From Bifidobacterium panos (lineage in GTDB: Bacteria; Actinomycetota; Actinomycetes; Actinomycetales; Bifidobacteriaceae): DNA of 64,000 nt. The translations under genes and the position numbers were made by a program. This document shows positions 49,020 to 58,367 of the stretch, one piece after another (position 1 is the first letter of the stretch; each line of letters opens with the position of its first letter). The notes beneath the pieces were generated by a model. That model did no database searches. It worked only from the letters and a program-made list of their open reading frames with translations, and had not been told where the DNA came from. The stretch spans positions 62,001-126,000 of the forward strand of contig NZ_JAAIIJ010000003.1 of NCBI RefSeq assembly GCF_012932445.1, written 5' to 3'.

Positions 49020-49901
49020 CTAATGCAGATCATCCGACACCCGCAACGCATTGCGGATGCTGGATCGCCGAACGCCCGCCGCGAGCATCATGGAGATGGC
49101 GAGTGAAAGGTGCCTCTCGTCGAGAGGATCCAGCGATTTGGCTGCAACGCGGGCAAGCGTGTTGGATTCCTCCGTGCATATGGTCAAGCGCATTTTGTCA
49201 TCGAACAGAAAACCGTACTCGTTCTGCAACCGCTCGATGTACGCCTGATCCGCACGCGGCGGCGCCGGCTGCAGGGAGCCGAGCACATCGATGCTCACCG
49301 CCTGCAACCCTTCGAGAGCCACGGTCTGGCCGTCAAGCGCAATCACCGCCGCGGCCGCGCCATCCTCACAACACACGGCGAGGCACTGCTGCATGTCAAG
49401 CGCGTTCAGAGGATAGGCAAGATTCAAGGTGCGTTCCAGCGAATAGGAACCGTCCACACTCAGCAAGCCCACCGGATTGCCGAGCATATGCAGGCAACGG
49501 GCAAGCTGCTCGGCCACTTGGGTGCTCTGGTTGCCGCACACAGCAAACACAGCCAAGGAGCTTGAAGGCTCGCCCGCCATCAAACAGGCGAGTTGCCCAA
49601 GCTGTCGCGCGCCCATTTCACCGATGAGCAACGGCAGATCGAAGTCGGCAGGCAACATTTCGCGCACCGCGGGCGACACGACGGCCGCATAGGCGCCTCG
49701 GCAGCGTGCGCGATATAGCGTTTGCGCATTCGCCTTATCACCGAACGCCACCAGCGCGCCGGGGACAATCGAATCGAGGTTGTCGGCCAAGGAGGTGACA
49801 GTGACTCCGGTGGCAAAAGAGGGCACCAGCTCCCAGCCATACCGCTCAGTCAGATCCCCGAGGGTTGTCCTGCGGGTGATGGATTCGCTTACCGCGCTCA
49901 T
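49020..49901 (-). CDS. Degenerate MurE-like protein, probable pseudoenzyme
   Basis: A 293-residue protein in the exact place of murE between ftsI and murF. Its first 110 residues match the UDP-binding domain of MurE (TLGDLTERYGWELV, VTSLADNLDSIVPGALVAFG, GAYAAVVSPAV). Where MurE has GTNGKTTT the sequence reads VCGNQSTQ (121-128), so the P-loop lysine and glycines are lost, and the C-terminal ligase domain is absent. It is an intact frame with normal codon use, so it is probably kept for a non-catalytic role. A true murE must lie elsewhere. Confidence 0.75.
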   Translation of the reverse strand: MSAVSESITRRTTLGDLTERYGWELVPSFATGVTVTSLADNLDSIVPGALVAFGDKANAQTLYRARCRGAYAAVVSPAVREMLPADFDLPLLIGEMGARQLGQLACLMAGEPSSSLAVFAVCGNQSTQVAEQLARCLHMLGNPVGLLSVDGSYSLERTLNLAYPLNALDMQQCLAVCCEDGAAAAVIALDGQTVALEGLQAVSIDVLGSLQPAPPRADQAYIERLQNEYGFLFDDKMRLTICTEESNTLARVAAKSLDPLDERHLSLAISMMLAAGVRRSSIRNALRVSDDLH

Positions 49902-49934
49902 ATTCGCCTTCTCACCTTTCGGTTTGCCATGGGC

Positions 49935-51740
49935 TCACCATTCCACCGGAATAGCATCGGTGCGCTCCGCGGAGTTCGGCACATCGTACTTCTGCATAAG
50001 GAATTCACCGATTTGTGCGAATACCTTGCCTGCCGTGGTGCCGCCATGGACTCCAGCGGGATCCTTCATCACCACCGTCACGACGAAACGGGGATTGTCG
50101 GCGGGGAGGAAGCCCACGGTGTCGGCGACGATGGATGTCAGGGCGCCGCTGTCTCCCGCGACTTCGGCGGTGCCGGTCTTCATGGCGATGCGATAGCCGC
50201 TGACGTTGATGACCTTGTTCCACCTGTCAGCCACGGATTCCATGGCATTCTTGATTTCATTGGCGGTGTTCTCGTCGATCACCCGGGTTGCGGAGGTATT
50301 GAGTTTGCTGGTCTGCTTGCCGTTCGAGGTGCTGACGGACTTGATCAGCGACTGCTGCCGATTGATGCCGCCCGTCGCGATGACGGATACGGCACGGGTC
50401 AGCTGCAGGGCATTGACCGTATACCCTTGGCCGAACAGGACGGTTTCCTTCGAGCGGGTATCCCATGATTCGGGGCTGGTGAGCACGCCGTTCGATTCGC
50501 CGGGGAGGTTCAGCCCGGTGGACTGGCCGATGCCGAATTTGCAGAGCATGTCGTAACGCTGCTGATTCGTCACGTTCGCGGCGGCGGTGATCATGCCGAC
50601 GTTCGAGGAATTCTGCAGGATGCCGGCCAACGTCCAGTGTTCAGCCCCATGGGAGCTGGCATCGTGGAATTTCTGGCCGTCCTTCTCCATCTCGTAGGGG
50701 ATGGTGAATTGGTCGGTTATCTTGACGCCGCTCTGCATGATTGCGGCCAACGCGGGAATCTTGCCGACCGAGCCGGGTTCGAAGGTTTGGCTGACGGCCC
50801 GCGATGAGCCCAGTTTGGCTTCGTCGGAACCCGCCTGGATGGAGTCGCTGTCCTCCAAGGCGATGATTTCGCCGGTCTGCACGTCCTGAACCACCGCAAC
50901 GCCCCATTGGGCATGCTGTGCGGAGACTCCCTCGCTCAGCACCTTTTTGACATACCAGTCCACGTCCGCGTCGATGGTAAGGCTCACGTCCTTGCCATCC
51001 GTGGCCTCCTGCGTCTTGGTGACGGTGCCGGGAATCACTTCCCCGCCGTTGCCGCGCTGGTAGACGGTGTATCCGTCCGTGCCGGCAAGCTCGTCGTCCA
51101 GCGAACTTTCAAGGCCGGACGCGCCTTTGCCCTCGTCGTCAACACCGCCGAGAAGCGCGCCTATCAATGTGTTTTCCGCATATACGCGCTCGCTGCTCAA
51201 CTCGCCATAGACGATGCCGCCCAGATTGAGTTTGTCGATCTCGCGTTTGACTTGCGGGGTGACCTCTTTCTTGAGGACAACGTACTGGTTCGTGCCGTTC
51301 AGCTTGGCACCCAATTCCATGGCGTCCATGCCGAGCAGCGGGGCCAACAGACGCGCCACGGCCGCCGCTCCGGTGGCCCCCACCGGCTTATCGTCGATGG
51401 CGTGGCAATAACCCAGCGACTTGGCCTGCTTGCTGCCGCAGGTGACTGGGGTGAACGACGTGGCCGCATCCGGCACGCCGATGATGTTGTATCGTTCCAC
51501 GCTTTGGGCGAGCACGGTGCCGTTGGTGTCGAGGATTCGACCTCGCTTGGCGCTGAGCGTGACCTTCGATGTGCGCGAGTTGGTGGCTGCTTCGGCGGTG
51601 GTGCGCCCGTCAAGCAACTGCACGTTCACCAGCTGAACGAGGCATGCCGAAGCCACGATTGCCAGCACCACGCTCACCGCGAGGCACCGTTGCGTAAAGG
51701 TGTCGAACATGCGCCACCAAGCCTTCAATCGCGGAATCAT
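49935..51740 (-). CDS. ftsI: Septal transpeptidase FtsI (class B PBP)
   Basis: A 601-residue penicillin-binding protein. A short basic lead and one membrane helix (about 20-42) precede the pedestal domain (RGRILDTNGTVLAQSV) and the transpeptidase domain with SxxK at Ser324 (EPGSVGK), SSN at 378-380 and KTG at 521-523. The SVGK form differs from the usual STFK. It crosslinks septal wall with FtsW. Start overlaps ftsL by ATGA. Confidence 0.95.
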   Translation of the reverse strand: MIPRLKAWWRMFDTFTQRCLAVSVVLAIVASACLVQLVNVQLLDGRTTAEAATNSRTSKVTLSAKRGRILDTNGTVLAQSVERYNIIGVPDAATSFTPVTCGSKQAKSLGYCHAIDDKPVGATGAAAVARLLAPLLGMDAMELGAKLNGTNQYVVLKKEVTPQVKREIDKLNLGGIVYGELSSERVYAENTLIGALLGGVDDEGKGASGLESSLDDELAGTDGYTVYQRGNGGEVIPGTVTKTQEATDGKDVSLTIDADVDWYVKKVLSEGVSAQHAQWGVAVVQDVQTGEIIALEDSDSIQAGSDEAKLGSSRAVSQTFEPGSVGKIPALAAIMQSGVKITDQFTIPYEMEKDGQKFHDASSHGAEHWTLAGILQNSSNVGMITAAANVTNQQRYDMLCKFGIGQSTGLNLPGESNGVLTSPESWDTRSKETVLFGQGYTVNALQLTRAVSVIATGGINRQQSLIKSVSTSNGKQTSKLNTSATRVIDENTANEIKNAMESVADRWNKVINVSGYRIAMKTGTAEVAGDSGALTSIVADTVGFLPADNPRFVVTVVMKDPAGVHGGTTAGKVFAQIGEFLMQKYDVPNSAERTDAIPVEW

Positions 51741-52174
51741 TGCTGCCCACCTTCCTGATATCCGTTGAGATCGATGGACACCGAACCGTGTTGCGGTATC
51801 ATGCCCATATCGCTGGCCTTCTGCGGCAATGAAGCCTGAAGTTGGTCGAGTTTCGCTTGATCGTCCTGCACGTCCTGCGTGAGGCTGCTGATTGAGCTTT
51901 CCAATTGGGAGGACTCAAACGAGTTCTGCACCATCTGGGTTCTGAGCATCAGCGCGCCGATCAGTGTGCTTGCGAGGAAGACGACGGAGATGACGATATG
52001 CAGGGTGCGGGCGCTGCGGGCGCGCGCCCATTCAAGCACGCGGCCGAAGCCGTCCGTAACGCTGCTTTTGCCGCCCGCGACGACGTGCAACTGGGGACGG
52101 GCCTCCGGCCTTACCTCCGGTTGGGGTCGTCTCGTGGCCGGCATTGCCGACGAACGTATCGTTCGTGCTGTCAT
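51737..52174 (-). CDS. ftsL: Cell division protein FtsL-like
   Basis: A 145-residue bitopic membrane protein: 60 hydrophilic basic residues, one helix (LHIVISVVFLASTLIGALML) and a short extracellular coiled coil (SFESSQLESSISSLTQDVQ, DDQAKLDQLQASL). Sequence conservation is low as in all FtsL; position between rsmH and ftsI and topology carry the call. It overlaps rsmH and ftsI by 4 bp each. Confidence 0.85.
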   Translation of the reverse strand: MTARTIRSSAMPATRRPQPEVRPEARPQLHVVAGGKSSVTDGFGRVLEWARARSARTLHIVISVVFLASTLIGALMLRTQMVQNSFESSQLESSISSLTQDVQDDQAKLDQLQASLPQKASDMGMIPQHGSVSIDLNGYQEGGQQ

Positions 52175-53193
52175 CTCACTTCCCTCTCCACTTGTTCTTC
52201 AAAGCGACGCCGCGCGCGCTCGGGCAGGGGCCTGACGAGTTCCACCGCGCGCAGACGCACCGATGCGGATCGCGGGTTGTTCGCAATCTGCGCCTCGTCC
52301 GCTTTGATCGCGCCTCGCGTCAGCTCCTTGAAGAACGGCTGCGCCTCGTCCGGCACGACCGGCATGTTCGCCGGCGCATCCGCCTTCAATCCCCGCGCCA
52401 TGAAAGACTTGACTGTTTTGTCTTCCAACGAGTGATAGGACTCCACCACCAAGCGGCCGCCTTGCCTGAGACGCAAGGCGATCTGCGGCAGCGTGCGGGC
52501 AAGTTTGTCCAGTTCGCCGTTGACTTCGATGCGCAACGCCTGGAACACGCGCTTGGCCGGGTTGCCGGCCGGGCGGTGGGCTTTGGGAACCACGTCGTCC
52601 ACCAAGGCGTTGAGCTGGGCTGATGTTTTCAGCGGCCCTTCCTGAGTGCGGTACGCCACGATGCGACGAGCTATGGGGCGGGCGAACCGCTCCTCGCCAT
52701 AGCTCGCGAATATACGGCTCAGATCCCGTTCGTCGTATTCGGCAAGCACCCGTTCGGCGCTCAGTGATTGACTGACGTCCATGCGCATGTCGAGCGGGGC
52801 GTCATGTGCGTAGGAAAACCCGCGTTCGGTTTCGTCGATTTGCAGGCTGGACAGTCCCAGATCCATGAATGCGGCGTCGATACGACCCACTCCCCGCTCG
52901 TCCAACGCGGCGTCGAACTCGTCGAATGCGGCATGCACCGGCGTGAAACGGCTTTCAAGCCCTTCGTCGCGCATGCGCTGCGTCGCCAGTTGCAACGCCT
53001 CGGCGTCGCGGTCGATGCCGATAAGCCGTGCAGTGGGCGCGGCTTTGAGAAATGCAGTGGCATGGCCGGCGAGACCCAACGTGCAATCGACGATCACCGG
53101 TTCGGTTTTGCCTTCCAACCCGCCGGTGACGAGCCGAACGCAATCGTCGAGCAGCACCGGCTGATGGATGGAGGAAAGGTCGCGGATGTCCAT
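52171..53193 (-). CDS. rsmH: 16S rRNA C1402 N4-methyltransferase RsmH
   Basis: A 340-residue SAM-dependent methyltransferase. HQPVLLDDCVRLV, DCTLGLAGHATAFL (SAM motif, with Leu in place of the usual GGG form), MDLGLSSLQID, FQALRIEVNGEL and VVESYHSLEDK are family signatures. ATG at 53193 shares a base with the mraZ stop (TGATG). Longer readings upstream run through mraZ and are not real. Confidence 0.96.
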   Translation of the reverse strand: MDIRDLSSIHQPVLLDDCVRLVTGGLEGKTEPVIVDCTLGLAGHATAFLKAAPTARLIGIDRDAEALQLATQRMRDEGLESRFTPVHAAFDEFDAALDERGVGRIDAAFMDLGLSSLQIDETERGFSYAHDAPLDMRMDVSQSLSAERVLAEYDERDLSRIFASYGEERFARPIARRIVAYRTQEGPLKTSAQLNALVDDVVPKAHRPAGNPAKRVFQALRIEVNGELDKLARTLPQIALRLRQGGRLVVESYHSLEDKTVKSFMARGLKADAPANMPVVPDEAQPFFKELTRGAIKADEAQIANNPRSASVRLRAVELVRPLPERARRRFEEQVEREVR

Positions 53194-53708
53194 CAGAATT
53201 CCACCTCCGGCAACACGTCGTCGGCGATATCCGAATATCCCTGTTCCTTGTCGGCCAGGTAGTTCTCCCAAGTCTTGCGATCCCAGATTTCGGCGCGAGT
53301 GCCGACGCCGATCACCACGATGTCGTCACCCAGATTGGCGTAATCGCGCAGCATCTGCGGTACCAGCACACGCCCCTGCTTGTCGGGGTCCTGATCGACT
53401 GCGCCGGAAAGGAACACACGCAGGTATTCGCGGGCGGCCTTGTTGCCCATTGACGTGCGCTGAATCTGCATGGCGATGCGGCGGAACTCGGTGGCGGGAA
53501 GCAGATAGACACAGCGCTCCTGGCCACGGGCCATCACGAGACCCTCCCCCAGTTGCGGGCGCATTTTGGCGGGAAGCGCCATGCGACCCTTTGCATCGAT
53601 TTTCGGTGCATAGGTGCCCAGCAACAGCGGAGGCAGGCTTGTCATGCCGCCTTGCGAAGCGCCCTCAACAGGGGCGGACGTTGCATCTGACAGGGGTGCA
53701 TCTGCCAT
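53193..53708 (-). CDS. mraZ: Transcriptional regulator MraZ
   Basis: A 171-residue AbrB-fold repressor of the dcw cluster. Two MraZ repeats are present: GTYAPKIDAKGRMALPAKMR and QGRVLVPQMLRDYANLGDDIVVIG. ATG at 53708 lies behind AAAGGAGG; the first 35 residues are a variable lead. It binds the repeated boxes just upstream of its own gene. Confidence 0.94.
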   Translation of the reverse strand: MADAPLSDATSAPVEGASQGGMTSLPPLLLGTYAPKIDAKGRMALPAKMRPQLGEGLVMARGQERCVYLLPATEFRRIAMQIQRTSMGNKAAREYLRVFLSGAVDQDPDKQGRVLVPQMLRDYANLGDDIVVIGVGTRAEIWDRKTWENYLADKEQGYSDIADDVLPEVEF

Positions 53709-53760
53709 TGTTTCCGCCTCCTTTCGCGCTATTTGACGGCTATACTGGAACACACCGGTT

Positions 53761-53796
53761 CCCCACTATACCCCACTTCTCACCATTTTCCCCCAC
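53761..53796 (-). promoter_or_regulatory. MraZ operator: GTGGGG boxes with 10-bp period
   Basis: On the minus strand GTGGGG occurs at 53766-53761, 53776-53771 and 53796-53791, with a degenerate ATGGTG at 53786-53781, so four boxes at exact 10-bp steps. MraZ is known to bind TGGGN direct repeats with 5-nt spacers, the same period. Confidence 0.8.
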
Positions 53797-53951
53797 TTCT
53801 AATGATTTTTCCATGTTTTTAACAACCAACCACCACCCGCCGCACATCACCCCGCTATTGCCACAACCGAACCGGCAACCCGAATGACATGGGCACGCAG
53901 TAGATTGGAACCTTACGTTTCAAGCACCGTCAGGAATGGGAAGCCGAAAAT

Positions 53952-56231
53952 ATGTCGAGCTATGCCGCGCAACTTGAGGAAGAGCAACGTGCGGTCAGTC
54001 GCGCCTACAACCGTCTGGACACCTTGCGCTCCGAAGCGAAAGCCCGACTGGATGCCGTTCGCGCCGCAGGTTCGCACGGCTCGCCCACGCAGCGCACCGA
54101 GCGCGACTCCTTCGCCACCATGTATGAAGACAGGCTCGTGCAATTGCGGGCCGTCGAAGACAGACTGGTGTTCGGGCGTCTTGACGACACCGACGGCAAC
54201 CGGCGCTACATCGGGCGCATCGGATTGTCGGACGAACGCCACGAGCCGTTGCTGACGGACTGGCGCGCCGAAGCCGCGCGACCCTTCTATGAGGCAACCC
54301 CTTCGCACCATGGCGATATCGTGATGCGCCGTCATATCACATTGAACTTCCGTGAAGTGGTGGCGCTGGAGGACGAGGTGCTCGATGTCACCGCCGAATC
54401 CGCGCGCCGCGCCCACGACACCGGCACATTGACCGGAGAAGGCGCCCTGCTTGCCTCGCTGACTTCACGTCGCACCGGCAAAATGACCGACATCGTCGCC
54501 ACCATCCAAGCCGAGCAGGATCACATCATCCGTTCCGACATAGGCCGAGCCGTGGTGGTGCAGGGAGGCCCCGGCACCGGCAAAACCGCCGTGGCGCTCC
54601 ACCGCGCCGCCTATCTGCTCTACACGCATCGCCGCACACTGTCGCGCTCCGGCGTGCTGGTGGTGGGGCCGAGCGCGGCGTTCCTGCATTACATCGACCA
54701 AGTGCTGCCGTCACTGGGTGAGACCGGTGTGGTCAGCCGCACCATTGCAGACCTTGTTCCCGGCGTCACCGCCACGGCCATCGACACCCCGAAAGCCGCC
54801 CGCCTCAAAGGCGAAGCGCGCATGGCCGAGGCCATCCATAACGCGGTGTCCGCCCGCGAGCGCGTGCCCGACAATCTACCGGTGGTGCAGATCAACGGCA
54901 TTCAGGTGCCCATGCTCGCGGTCGATGTCGAGCAGGCCCTGGCCGACGCGCGCCGCACGCGCCAGCCGCATAACAAGGCACGCGAAACGTTCGTCAAGTC
55001 GATGCTGACGGCCATGCGCATACGCTATGAGGAGCAGCTCGACTACACGCCCGACCCGGAGGAAATCGCGCGCACGACCTCCTTGTTGCGCATGAACGAG
55101 AAGGTGCGGGTGGCGTTGAATCTCGCCTGGTTGCCGATGACCGGTACCTGGCTTATCGACGACATGTTCTCCAAACCGGCCAGATTGCAACGCTTCGCCC
55201 CTTGGCTGGCACAAGACGAGGTGCGCGAACTCGTGCGCGAAAAAGGTTCCCCGCTCACCAGATCAGACGTGCCGCTGCTGGACGAGGCCTTGGAACTGCT
55301 TGGAGAAGATCCAAGATTGGCCGCACAGCGCAGGCGCAACGAAGCGAAGCAGGCGGCGGACATGCAGTTCGCCCAAGACACCCTTGCCCAAGCGGGCATT
55401 GGGACGGGAATCGTCACCTCGCAGATGCTGCTGGACAACATCAACGGCGAAGACGGCGCTTCCACCGCCGAGCGCGCCGGAAGCGACCGTGAATGGACGT
55501 ATGGGCACATTGTGGTGGACGAGGCGCAGGAGTTGACCGCAATGGATTGGCGCATGCTGATGCGTCGATGCCCGTCGCGCTCCTTCACCATCGTGGGCGA
55601 CGTGGCGCAAACCTCCGCGCTGGGCGGCACCCGCTCGTGGCCCGACACGATGAACCGGCTGTTTGGCACCGAAAACTGGGATTTGAACGAACTGACCATC
55701 GACTACCGCAACCCGCAGGAAGTCTCTTCCCTGGCCTGTGATTTCGCCTCCAGGCAGGGGCTGTATATCTCCACCGTGCACGCGGTGCGAGCCGTGCCCG
55801 ATTCGGTGCGGCGCCTCGTCGCGGGAAGCCGGCCCGCGCTGTTCGACGCCGTGGGTGCCGAAGCGGCGGAGCTTGCCAAGCGGTTCATATCCCAAGACGG
55901 CACGGGGCGCGTGGCGGTGATCGCGCCGCGGGCATTGCTGGAACCCGTGCGCCAATCCGTGCACGCCGCGTTGACGCGCGAACTCGGCGAACGCGAAGTG
56001 CGGCGGTTGGACGAACAGGATTCGTGGGACAGCCAGATCGTGGTCTGCGACACCGAATCGGTGAAAGGCTTGGAATATGATGCGGTGATCGTCACCGAGC
56101 CGGCCGCCATCGACCAGGAGTCCCCCAGCCGCCTGACATCCGCGGCGGATTTGTATGTGGCGATGACCCGCCCCACACAACAACTGGTCATTGTTCGGAC
56201 ATCACTGGACGAACGCGAACTCGAAATCTAA
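53952..56231 (+). CDS. HelD-like superfamily 1 helicase / RNA polymerase recycling factor
   Basis: A 759-residue UvrD/Rep-like ATPase. A charged N-terminal coiled coil (LEEEQRAVSRAYNRLDTLR) resembles the arm that HelD pushes into RNA polymerase; Walker A is GGPGTGKT (205-212), Walker B VDEAQELTAMDW, with GDVAQTS, TIDYRNPQEV and a final YVAMTRPTQQLVIV. The gap between the motor halves fits HelD. The in-frame sequence can be followed upstream of ATG 53952 to a stop at 53901, so a non-standard earlier start is possible. Divergent from mraZ. Confidence 0.85.
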   Translation: MSSYAAQLEEEQRAVSRAYNRLDTLRSEAKARLDAVRAAGSHGSPTQRTERDSFATMYEDRLVQLRAVEDRLVFGRLDDTDGNRRYIGRIGLSDERHEPLLTDWRAEAARPFYEATPSHHGDIVMRRHITLNFREVVALEDEVLDVTAESARRAHDTGTLTGEGALLASLTSRRTGKMTDIVATIQAEQDHIIRSDIGRAVVVQGGPGTGKTAVALHRAAYLLYTHRRTLSRSGVLVVGPSAAFLHYIDQVLPSLGETGVVSRTIADLVPGVTATAIDTPKAARLKGEARMAEAIHNAVSARERVPDNLPVVQINGIQVPMLAVDVEQALADARRTRQPHNKARETFVKSMLTAMRIRYEEQLDYTPDPEEIARTTSLLRMNEKVRVALNLAWLPMTGTWLIDDMFSKPARLQRFAPWLAQDEVRELVREKGSPLTRSDVPLLDEALELLGEDPRLAAQRRRNEAKQAADMQFAQDTLAQAGIGTGIVTSQMLLDNINGEDGASTAERAGSDREWTYGHIVVDEAQELTAMDWRMLMRRCPSRSFTIVGDVAQTSALGGTRSWPDTMNRLFGTENWDLNELTIDYRNPQEVSSLACDFASRQGLYISTVHAVRAVPDSVRRLVAGSRPALFDAVGAEAAELAKRFISQDGTGRVAVIAPRALLEPVRQSVHAALTRELGEREVRRLDEQDSWDSQIVVCDTESVKGLEYDAVIVTEPAAIDQESPSRLTSAADLYVAMTRPTQQLVIVRTSLDERELEI

Positions 56232-56242
56232 GGTTAGGAACC

Positions 56243-57442
56243 ATGCCTCAAGCACTGTTATTGGAGAACATTCACCCGGACGCGGCCGCATCGCTGCGCG
56301 AACACGGCTTCACCGTGAACACACTGAAAGGCGCCTTAAACGAAGACGAGCTTATCGACGCACTAGACGGGGTTGACCTGCTCGGCGTGCGCTCGAAGAC
56401 CAACGTCACCGCGCGGGTGATCGACGCGCGCCCATCGTTAAGCGCCATTGGCTGCTTCTGCATCGGCACCAACCAGGTCGATCTCGATTACGCGGGCAAG
56501 CGCGGCATCGCTGTGTTCAATGCGCCATATTCCAACACCCGCTCCGTGGTGGAGCTGGTGATCGGCGACATCATCTGCCTGTTGCGCCGCATTCCCGCGC
56601 ACACGCATCACATGAAGCATGGCCTGTGGGATAAGTCCGCCTCCGGCTCGCACGAGGTGCGCGGCAAGACGCTGGGCATCATCGGTTATGGCAACATCGG
56701 CTCCCAGCTGTCGGTGCTGGCCGAGGCGATGGGCATGCGCGTGGTGTTCTATGACATCGAAGAGAAGCTTGCGCTTGGCAATGCACAACGTTGCGACACA
56801 CTTGACGAGCTGCTCGAACAGTCGGATATCGTCACATTGCATGTGGACGGCCGCAAGTCCAACACCGGGTTCTTCGGAGAGGACCAGTTCGCCCGCATGA
56901 AGCAAGGTGCCATTTTCCTCAATCTGTCGCGCGGTTTCGTCGCCGACTTGGGCGCGTTGAAACAGCACTTGCAGTCCGGGCATCTCGCGGGCGCGGCGGT
57001 GGATGTGTTCCCCGTCGAGCCGAAGAAGTCCGGCGACCCATTCGAGACGGCGCTGGCCGATGAGGACAACATGATCCTCACCCCGCATATCGGCGGTTCC
57101 ACCCTGGAGGCGCAGGAGTCCATCGGTCATTTCGTTTCGCAGCGCCTTGAGGATTACTGGTCGAAGGGTTCCACCTCGTTGTCGGTGAATATGCCGCAGA
57201 TTAATTTGGGAGAGAATCGCGGCGTGGCACGCATCGCCCACTTGCATGCGAACCTGCCGGGTGTGCTCGCGCATGTCAACCGCGTGCTGGGCGAGGAGAA
57301 CATCAATATCGCCGCGCAGTCACTCGGCACCGAAGGGGAACTGGGCTACGTGGTCACCGATGTGGCCGAGCGCCCCAGCCAAGCCACGCTGGAGGCCCTG
57401 CGCGCCATCGAAGGCACCATTCGCATGCGCGTCATCAGCTGA
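56243..57442 (+). CDS. serA: D-3-phosphoglycerate dehydrogenase
   Basis: A 399-residue enzyme starting serine synthesis. Substrate domain halves flank an NAD domain with GIIGYGNIGSQ, NLSRGFVADL and the catalytic His in ILTPHIGGST; an ACT domain (ANLPGVLAHVNRVLGEENINI) ends the protein, suggesting feedback by serine. It is the short form without the extra intervening domain. It follows the helicase gene by 11 bp and converges on the 57457-58344 gene. Confidence 0.95.
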   Translation: MPQALLLENIHPDAAASLREHGFTVNTLKGALNEDELIDALDGVDLLGVRSKTNVTARVIDARPSLSAIGCFCIGTNQVDLDYAGKRGIAVFNAPYSNTRSVVELVIGDIICLLRRIPAHTHHMKHGLWDKSASGSHEVRGKTLGIIGYGNIGSQLSVLAEAMGMRVVFYDIEEKLALGNAQRCDTLDELLEQSDIVTLHVDGRKSNTGFFGEDQFARMKQGAIFLNLSRGFVADLGALKQHLQSGHLAGAAVDVFPVEPKKSGDPFETALADEDNMILTPHIGGSTLEAQESIGHFVSQRLEDYWSKGSTSLSVNMPQINLGENRGVARIAHLHANLPGVLAHVNRVLGEENINIAAQSLGTEGELGYVVTDVAERPSQATLEALRAIEGTIRMRVIS

Positions 57443-57456
57443 CGCAGCCGGGAAAT

Positions 57457-58344
57457 CTAGCTGCGGGGGTTGCCGAACCAACCGCTGTAAATGAGGGCGA
57501 AATTGCGGTTGCCGTAGCTGGAGCAGGAGTCGCCTTCGCCGCTGCCGGCCGCCAGCGCGGCCGTGTTCGGCTGATAGGGCGTGTAAATGTAGAGCAGCGC
57601 CGTCGCTTTGTTGCGAATGTACACGTTGGTCGCACCGCACGCCTCGTTTGGATGATAGCGGATGGAGGCGAGCTGGCCGGCGTGATAGTCGTATTCGCCG
57701 CCATGGTTCAGGTAATAGCGGTATCGCTTCGCCGCGCCGAACACCTGTTTGAAGAAGCCCGCGTATGTGGGGTCGCAGTCGGCATCATCCGGGCAGCTTA
57801 AGCCCATGGCGGCTTTGAGCTCGAATTCGGTGGGCGAAGTGGCGGTGACCAAGTGCTGTTCCTTCTGCAGCACGGTGAGCAGCACTTTCTGGCTCACCTT
57901 GCACGCGCGCGCCGATTTGTCGATGATTGAAGCGGCGCTCTCCCCCTGTTCGCCCTCATAGACCGCGCACAGGTCGTCCGCCAACTGGGTTTGCGTATCG
58001 AACGTCATCGAAGCCAGCGCACCGCCTTTGGATTCGAGGAACGACTGCACTTCGGCCTTGCTCATCGCGTTCGCATTGAAAAACTGCGAGTCGGAGATAA
58101 TCTCGCCCGGATCGAAATCGTACTGTTGGGCAAGCTCCAGCTGACGCGCTTCGGCTCGCTTCACATCGGCGTACCACTGGCTGAAACGAATCAGTCCCAT
58201 CACCAATGCAATCACGCAGATAGTGGACACCACGGCAACCAACACCATAGTGACGCGAGTTTTCAATCCTCCACGACGCCACATGCGTACAAGCGAATGC
58301 TTACGATGCTTGCGTCGAGTACCTGCGGAATGCTGTGAAGCCAT
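57457..58344 (-). CDS. Membrane-anchored extracellular protein, function unknown
   Basis: A 295-residue protein with a basic cytosolic lead, one membrane helix (about 31-52) and an extracellular domain. SQKVLLTVLQKEQHLVT resembles the helix of lysozyme-like or transglycosylase-like folds found in actinobacterial wall proteins, but no catalytic residue can be assigned. Four cysteines (CAVYEG, ACKVS, SCPDDADC region) may form disulfides. ATG at 58344 lies 23 bp after glnA2 and behind TAAGG; longer readings overlap glnA2 and are not supported. Confidence 0.75.
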   Translation of the reverse strand: MASQHSAGTRRKHRKHSLVRMWRRGGLKTRVTMVLVAVVSTICVIALVMGLIRFSQWYADVKRAEARQLELAQQYDFDPGEIISDSQFFNANAMSKAEVQSFLESKGGALASMTFDTQTQLADDLCAVYEGEQGESAASIIDKSARACKVSQKVLLTVLQKEQHLVTATSPTEFELKAAMGLSCPDDADCDPTYAGFFKQVFGAAKRYRYYLNHGGEYDYHAGQLASIRYHPNEACGATNVYIRNKATALLYIYTPYQPNTAALAAGSGEGDSCSSYGNRNFALIYSGWFGNPRS

Positions 58345-58367
58345 ACGCCTTATAGTAACGGATGAAA

